Shown one piece after another: positions 58,733 to 64,000 of a stretch of DNA of 64,000 nt; position 1 is the first letter of the stretch, and each line of letters opens with the position of its first letter. The notes beneath the pieces were generated by a model, which was not told the DNA's origin, did not search any database, and saw only the letters and a program-made list of their open reading frames with translations. The translations under genes were made by a program, and so were the position numbers. The stretch comes from CAZIGK01 sp964538615 (lineage in GTDB: Bacteria > Pseudomonadota > Alphaproteobacteria > Rickettsiales > RI-342): positions 1-64,000 of the forward strand of contig CAZIGK010000002.1 in the NCBI GenBank assembly GCA_964538615.1, given 5' to 3'.

Positions 58733-61700
58733 TTATTCCTGACAATCTACCTCGCTGTAATCCGGGCTATAGCCAGCACCCAGAAAGTTATTGCCGCAGG
58801 TGGTGTTGCCAGCATTGCTATTGCCGGCATTACCGGGGCCCGCTGCCGGAGCAATATTTTCCAGGTCCACATCTGCAATATTGTTCAGGTTACCGGGCTG
58901 ACCCAACAAGCTCAGGCTGAAATTGGTTGGCTGAAAGCCATAATTGGTCGTTTGACCGGTACCAAACGCTTCTCCACCATAAGAGAAGTAGTAGTCCGGT
59001 AAATCATTCACGCCACGCTGGAACTGATTGGACGCGTTTGTGGTCGCATCATCGCCACTGTTGTCACCACTGTTGTCGCCGCCGTTATCACCGCCGTTGT
59101 CACCGCCGTTATCACCGCCGTTGTCACCGCCGTTGTCGCCACCGTTGTCGCCGCCGTTGTCGCCACCGTTGTCGCCGCCGTTGTCGCCGCCGTTGTCGCC
59201 ACCGTTGTCGCCACCGTTGTCGCCGCCGTTGTCGCCGCCGTTGTCGCCACCGTTGTCGCCACCGTTGTCGCCGCCGTTATCGCCGCCGTTGTCGCCACCG
59301 TTGTCACCGCCGTTATCGCCGCCGTTATCACCGCCGTTATCACCGCCGTTGTCGCCACCGTTGTCGCCGCCGTTGTCGCCACCGTTGTCGCCGCNNNNNN
59401 NNNNNNNNNNNNNNNNNNNNNNNNNNNNNNNNNNNNNNNNNNNNNNNNNNNNNNNNNNNNNNNNNNNNNNNNNNNNNNNNNNNNNNNNNNNNNNTGTCGC
59501 CGCCGTTGTCGCCGCCGTTGTCGCCACCGTTGTCGCCACCGTTGTCGCCACCGTTGTCGCCGCCGTTATCGCCGCCGTTATCGCCACCGTTGTCCGGTGG
59601 GGTGAAGATTTGGCCTACGGCAGGATTATCATCTTCATCCCATAGTTTTTCTTCAATCGCTGCCAGTTGGGTTGCATCTGCATTTTTACCACGAACACCA
59701 TTAAAGACGACTTCCGATGCATCTATGGTTTCATCATCCATTGCACCATCCAGCAGCTCAATGAAATAGGTCTGCTGGCCACGGAAGCGATTGTTGGCGC
59801 CCGTAAAGGTCACATCACTATTACCCCCGGAAATCACCAACCCTTTCTCGCCACCACGGAACCATACATTGGCAAACTCAAGGGTACTATCCACCGCAGA
59901 AACCAAGGTATAACCCGCCGTGTTCAGGGGGGCTTCCAGCCCTAGTCGCTTCAGTAACAAACTTGCACTGCCAACGCTAATCAAGCTGCCCGGAGCGGAA
60001 GCTTGCAGCATTGTTTTGTTACGACCAGCGCCTTGCAGCGTCAGGTCTTTGTCCTGAATGGTTAGGGCTTCTGCAAAGCTTGCTTGTGGCAGATGGATAG
60101 TATAGCCATCCTCCGCAGCATCAATGGCGTTCTGAATACCTATGCCACCACTGCGGCTCCAGCTATTTTCTGTCACAAAAAGCTGGTTTGGACGGGTGAT
60201 GAGTACGCCGCGCCCTTGAGAGGAAGTATCATCCAACGCGTGATTGATACGGTCTTCCAGCCAGAAGCCTTGCGCACGGCTGAGGTTCTTACCGCGAACC
60301 AGGGCGGTACCGCTATTGGTAGGCACATCATACCAGTTGCGGGAACCATCGATACGCAGATTTTCCCCAAACAGGGTGACATACCCACGCCAGTTGGTTT
60401 TGCCGGAGAAGCGGTTATTGCTAAATTCATAGCCACTGGAGAAACCAGTCTCTAGGGGCGCAGCATATTGTTGGATATAGACCGGAGCCGAGATAAACGC
60501 ATTACCCGTGACCGTCATGTCGCGCACATCCCGCAGAAACACGCCATAACCCGCCTGATCATTGAAGCGATTATCTGCAATGGTGACGTTGCTGCTATGG
60601 TGATCCAGATTGATTGCGTCCTGCCAGCCGGAGAATTGGTTGTTCACCAGCGTAATTTGCCCTGCATTGCGGCCAATATCCACGGCATCCGCATCTGAGC
60701 CTCGATGCTGGAAGCTGTTATACTGTACCAACAGGTTATCAGCATCCCGACCGAGTGCAATACCATCCAATGCATCACCACCCTGAATGGTAAAGCCATC
60801 CACGGTCAGGTTATCCACGTCATCGCCGCCGTAGATACCCCTGATAACCGTTGGATTGGCGTTGCGATGGGTAATAACGCGGCCACTGCGACGCACCTCG
60901 TCATGGCCAGCCAGCAGACGCGTATTATCGAAACGCACGTTCAGGCCGTTTTCATCAGCACCTTGGGTATAATCCCCTTCGCCAACCCACAGTTCAATAC
61001 GTTGGCCAACGCTTGCAATGGCATCCAACAGGGTACTCAGCAGACCACCTGCATTCTGACGCATGAGAATGCTACCGCTACCGCTGGTGCTAAGGCTACC
61101 CGCATCCGCACGGGTAACACCGTTGGTCTGGTAAGCACCGTTGCGGTTAATGAGAATATCCGCATCCGCCGTGCTGATGCTGCCGCTGATGTCTATACGG
61201 TTACCGCGCAGGTCCACCGTGCCGCCCTGAGCATCCACCTGTCCTTGAATATCCAGCGCATTATCCGCTGGCTGGCTATGATAAGCCGTGAAGGTAACAT
61301 CTCCGCCGCTAGTGAGGACAGATGCGCCGGATTCCAGACGAATGCCTGCACCCGTTGCCCAGTCACGCCGGGTATCCGCAATCAGGTCGCCACCTTGTGT
61401 TTCAATCAGACGGCTGATGTAGATGCGGCCATTACCGCTGAGATCCGCATCTCCTGAGAGAATGGCGTTACCGCCTAAGGTTTGCAGGGTGGTGATATTC
61501 ATATGATGGTCAGCGGCCAGCAATGCTGACTGACCACGCAATAGGGCACGGCTCTGGTTGCTATCGGCCATATGCAGGTCATCGCCACTATAGGCATCCA
61601 GCAGGCCACGGCTGGCCTCTACCGTCACATCATTGTTAGCGCCATTGCCGGCAGCGACTTCCAATCCATTTATGGTATTGCTGTTAGAGGAAGGAACAAT

Positions 61701-63809
61701 GCCATTGGCGCGCAGGGTGATATTGCCGTTACCAGAGGACACACGCGTACCATTCGCTTGATTGCCTGAACGGATGCGTAAATCATCCTGTGCAATCAGG
61801 GTCATGTTGCCGCCGGAGGTGACGTCTGTCGCGCCAGACGTCTGGCCACCAATTTCAATGTCATGCGCAGTGATATTCAGGGTCGTGCCAGCTTGCAGGA
61901 GGGTTTGTCCAGTCGGGTTGGTTCCACCAACGGAGATTTTATGCCCCGTTACATTCACCGCACCCTGTGTGGCTTCAATACGGCGGGACAACAGGATATC
62001 CGTGCCGCTGCTGGCCTGACTGAGCAGGGTAATATGACCCTGATGGCTGACTACTTCTGATAATTCCAGCCCCTCACCAGCGGTCAGGGTCACGTTATTA
62101 TTCGCTTCCACTCGCGCATTATTGCGACCTGTTAGGGTGGTGAGTGGGTTACCATCCAATAATTGAATTTTGCCGTTGGTGGCTGTCAAAGAGACATCTC
62201 CCGCACTGGAAGTAACCTCTGTAAAGTTGTTGGTTGCAGAACCGCCGCTGCCTGCGGCGAAGACCATATCCTCGTCTGCCTGCAAGGTGACGCCTTGCGC
62301 CCCGGCAACGCGGGTCCAGCTACCACCGTTACCACTGTGGCTGGTCACACGCACGTCATGCCCTGCCACGCCATGGACGGTGCCCGCAGCCTGAATGAAA
62401 GCGTTGTTGGTGCCCCACGCTTCAAGGGTTATATCCCGATCTGCCTGTAGAGTAATATTGCCGTTGCTTTGCACTCGTGCTGTGTTGCGGCGGGTCACAC
62501 CATCCACTTTCACATCGCGTCCGGCCTGAAGGGTAATATCCGCATCCGCGCCCGTGGTGACCAGACGATCACGCACCAGCACATCCTGAGCGGAAACCAG
62601 CGTCAGATCCCCCTGTCCCGTTGCATTGACAGCACGTTCAACGGTCAGATTTTGCCCGGCTTCGGTATTTTCCAGCGTAACATTGGCGTGTTGCTGCTGG
62701 TTTTGTAGCCAGTCGGCGGTGATGTTATTCACGCTATTGCCATTTTGAGAGATTTTTACTTCACCCTTCGTGGCTTTCAGGTGCACGCTACCCAATGTTC
62801 CATTGGCAGATTCCGTCTGCGCGATACGACCCGCTATCGGCAAAAGCAGTGAACCAGAGGTCACTTCCACTTCGCCACCCTTGCTATTGCCGCCGGTCAC
62901 CACCATCTCGGTTGGTTGGAAAAAAGTGGTGGTATTATCCGCGCCAGAGATGACGACTTTACCGTTTTTGTTGTTCACGCGGGCAGCTTTCACCACGCCA
63001 TTGACGTTAATGACGCTGCTAAGAGCGTTGCTCGCCTGCTGCGCCGTCATCAGTACGTCGCCTTTTTGTGCCTCGACAGTCCCTGAGGTTGCGGCATAAA
63101 AATGATCGGTTCGGTTCGTGGGAGCCGCAAATTGAATCAAGCCATCGCCATAAAAATCCAGCGTTGGCTGTACGCCAGCGGCCAGCATAACATTGCCCTT
63201 TTTGGCAACAATAATGCCATTATTGCTAACATGTGGCGCCACCAGCGCCACCAGTCCTTTGGATTCAATGGTCGCCACTTCTGCAGCGTTGCCGGGATTT
63301 TTTTGCAGTTCAATTTTGGCGTTATGGCTGCCACCACCCACATTGAAATGATATTGCCCGTTGGTGTTATTCATGAAGTCATTGTCGTTTATATCGCTGG
63401 TGCTCACAACCAGACTGCCGACATCCACTTTCGCGGTGCTGCCAAACATCACGCCGCTTTGGTTAATCAGCCAGACGTTGGCGTTAGCTTTCAATGCTCC
63501 GTTAAACTGAGTCACCTGACCATTCGTCACGCGGTTCAGGGCAATACCGCCATTCGGCTGTTGAAACTGAACCGTGCCATCCGCAGAGGTATCAAACGAC
63601 TGCCAGTTGATGACCACTTTATTGCTTGCCTGATTCACTTTTAGCGTATTAGCAACCGCACGGTTAAATGTGGCGCTACCCGCCTGAACAGATTCCCCGG
63701 TAGGTAGGGTGGCTGCCTGCAAGGGAAGAGCCGCAAGACCTGCGGAAACCAGTGCACTGGTACCCAGCAGCAAACGGCGCGCAGCGGAATTGGCATATTT
63801 AGTATTCAT
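58733..63809 (-). CDS. Large two-partner-secretion exoprotein (TpsA, filamentous-haemagglutinin type)
   Basis: More than 1,650 aa, interrupted by N at 59395-59494. The start at 63809 (MNTKYANSAARRLL) has AGGGAT eight bases upstream. A signal peptide is followed by the TPS secretion domain (residues ~36-300: VVINWQSFDTSADGTVQFQQPNGGIALNRV, then ANVWLINQSGVMFG with the NxxG-type motif that TpsB recognises). A long beta-helix of short repeats follows, with DNLTVDGFTIQGGDALDGIALGRDADNLLVQYNSF-type parallel-beta repeats. Near the C-terminus is a tract of (GGDN)n, then a ~75-residue tail whose last 30 residues hold the only two cysteines I can find (TTCGNN and VDCQE). Likely a surface adhesin. Its transporter gene ends at the window edge upstream. 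Confidence 0.9.
59058..59594 (-). repeat. (GGDN)n tandem repeat of 12 bp within tpsA
   Basis: At least 35 copies of a 12-bp unit encode Gly-Gly-Asp-Asn: about 27 on the C-terminal side of the gap and 8 on the other, ending in two NSGD variants. Units differ only at synonymous third positions (GTT[A/G]TC[A/G]CC[A/G]CC in plus-strand reading). The variant order is itself partly repeated, a sign of block duplication. Confidence 0.95.
59395..59494. other. Assembly gap (100 N) in the tpsA repeat tract
   Basis: Placeholder of 100 N. Both flanks are GGDN repeat, so the true length is unknown and the frame change it creates is artificial. Confidence 0.98.
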
Positions 63810-63852
63810 GATACGTATCCCTACCATATATGGAAAAATATAGTGCTCAGAT

Positions 63853-63881
63853 TTTATACAAAATTAAAGATTTAGCAACAA
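63853..63881 (-). promoter_or_regulatory. Probable promoter of tpsA
   Basis: On the minus strand TTGTTG, 17-bp spacer, TATAAA, about 45 bp upstream of the tpsA start. It would allow tpsA transcription independent of tpsB. No terminator separates the two genes. Confidence 0.45.
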
Positions 63882-63950
63882 TTTCAATGTGAATAAATTG
63901 TGACAAAAGCCTTAAACAGCTTTGCCATAGGCTAATCAAGGCGCCACTAT

Positions 63951-64000
63951 TTAAAAACGCTTGTTGAGTGCGAAGAAGACACGTGGGTGACTACCGTCCT
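63951..64000 (-). CDS. TpsB (FhaC/ShlB-like) outer-membrane transporter, last codons only
   Basis: Fifteen codons and a stop: the visible C-terminus is DGSHPRVFFALNKRF. An ending with aromatic Phe preceded by alternating hydrophobic residues is the C-terminal beta-strand signature of outer-membrane beta-barrels, and DPRvffsl-type ends are usual in ShlB/FhaC. The position directly upstream of tpsA, same strand, 141 bp apart, is the standard order of two-partner secretion loci. Identification rests on 15 residues plus context. Confidence 0.6.
   Translation of the reverse strand, partial: DGSHPRVFFALNKRF

Noticed and set aside
59058..59594. Possible CRISPR array
   Set aside because: Units are contiguous 12-bp coding repeats with no spacers.
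59028..59645. Plus-strand Ser/Pro/Leu-rich frames over the tpsA repeats
   Set aside because: Produced by the 12-bp repeat being open in several frames; no signal or domain.

Overview
The window looks like a scaffolded draft contig (two runs of N) from an alphaproteobacterium of roughly 50-55% GC (my estimate by eye). Evidence for the lineage is the short alphaproteobacterial type of prolyl-tRNA synthetase, a phasin, a class II DAHP synthase, a D,D-carboxypeptidase with a SPOR tail, cysE next to an ISC cluster, and a MaoC / acetate kinase / FabI neighbourhood. I cannot name a genus. Polyhydroxyalkanoate storage (phasin), energy taxis and a large secreted adhesin suggest a free-living or surface-associated Gram-negative cell.

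Layout. 1-9.1 kb is housekeeping: topA-dprA-plsY (minus), proS (plus) and rbfA-truB-rpsO-pnp (minus). Between proS and pnp lies a ParB-like gene interrupted by one in-frame amber codon. 9.1-23 kb is more accessory: small unknown genes, an energy-taxis receptor split into an Aer-like PAS protein and a membrane MCP below a CRP-like site, a D,D-carboxypeptidase, phasin, secreted trypsin-like protease, an unknown gene behind a promoter with a Fur-like box, pdxJ-acpS, trehalase, and a CheY-like regulator with an Hpt-like partner that lacks the usual histidine. 23-35 kb is amino-acid and sulfur metabolism: tdh-kbl (threonine to glycine), small membrane proteins, an alpha/beta hydrolase, cysE, two cysteine desulfurases, a [2Fe-2S] ferredoxin, and a D-amino-acid trio (transaminase, HAD phosphatase, dehydrogenase). 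35-47 kb holds gltX-def-fmt-truA, comEC, pyrC, an SF2 helicase of unknown role, a class II DAHP synthase and prephenate dehydratase.

46.8-49.8 kb carries the pair I find most unusual: a divergent S-adenosylhomocysteine-hydrolase-like protein followed by a MurG-like GT-B protein, with an inverted repeat just upstream. 50-53.4 kb is an acyl-phosphate/fatty-acid locus: MaoC hydratase, an acetate kinase fused to a PduL phosphotransacylase, and FabI. 53.7-55.3 kb is a compact, AT-richer restriction-modification pair whose nuclease is BstYI-like (RGATCY predicted), next to tRNA-Ala(GGC). 55.7-58.5 kb has small membrane proteins, TspO, DUF445 and a VOC protein. 58.7-64 kb is a two-partner secretion system: a very large TpsA exoprotein with a (GGDN)n tract and a C-terminal cysteine pair, preceded by the last codons of its TpsB transporter at the window edge.

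All assignments come from reading the sequence and from memory of families; no database search was run.
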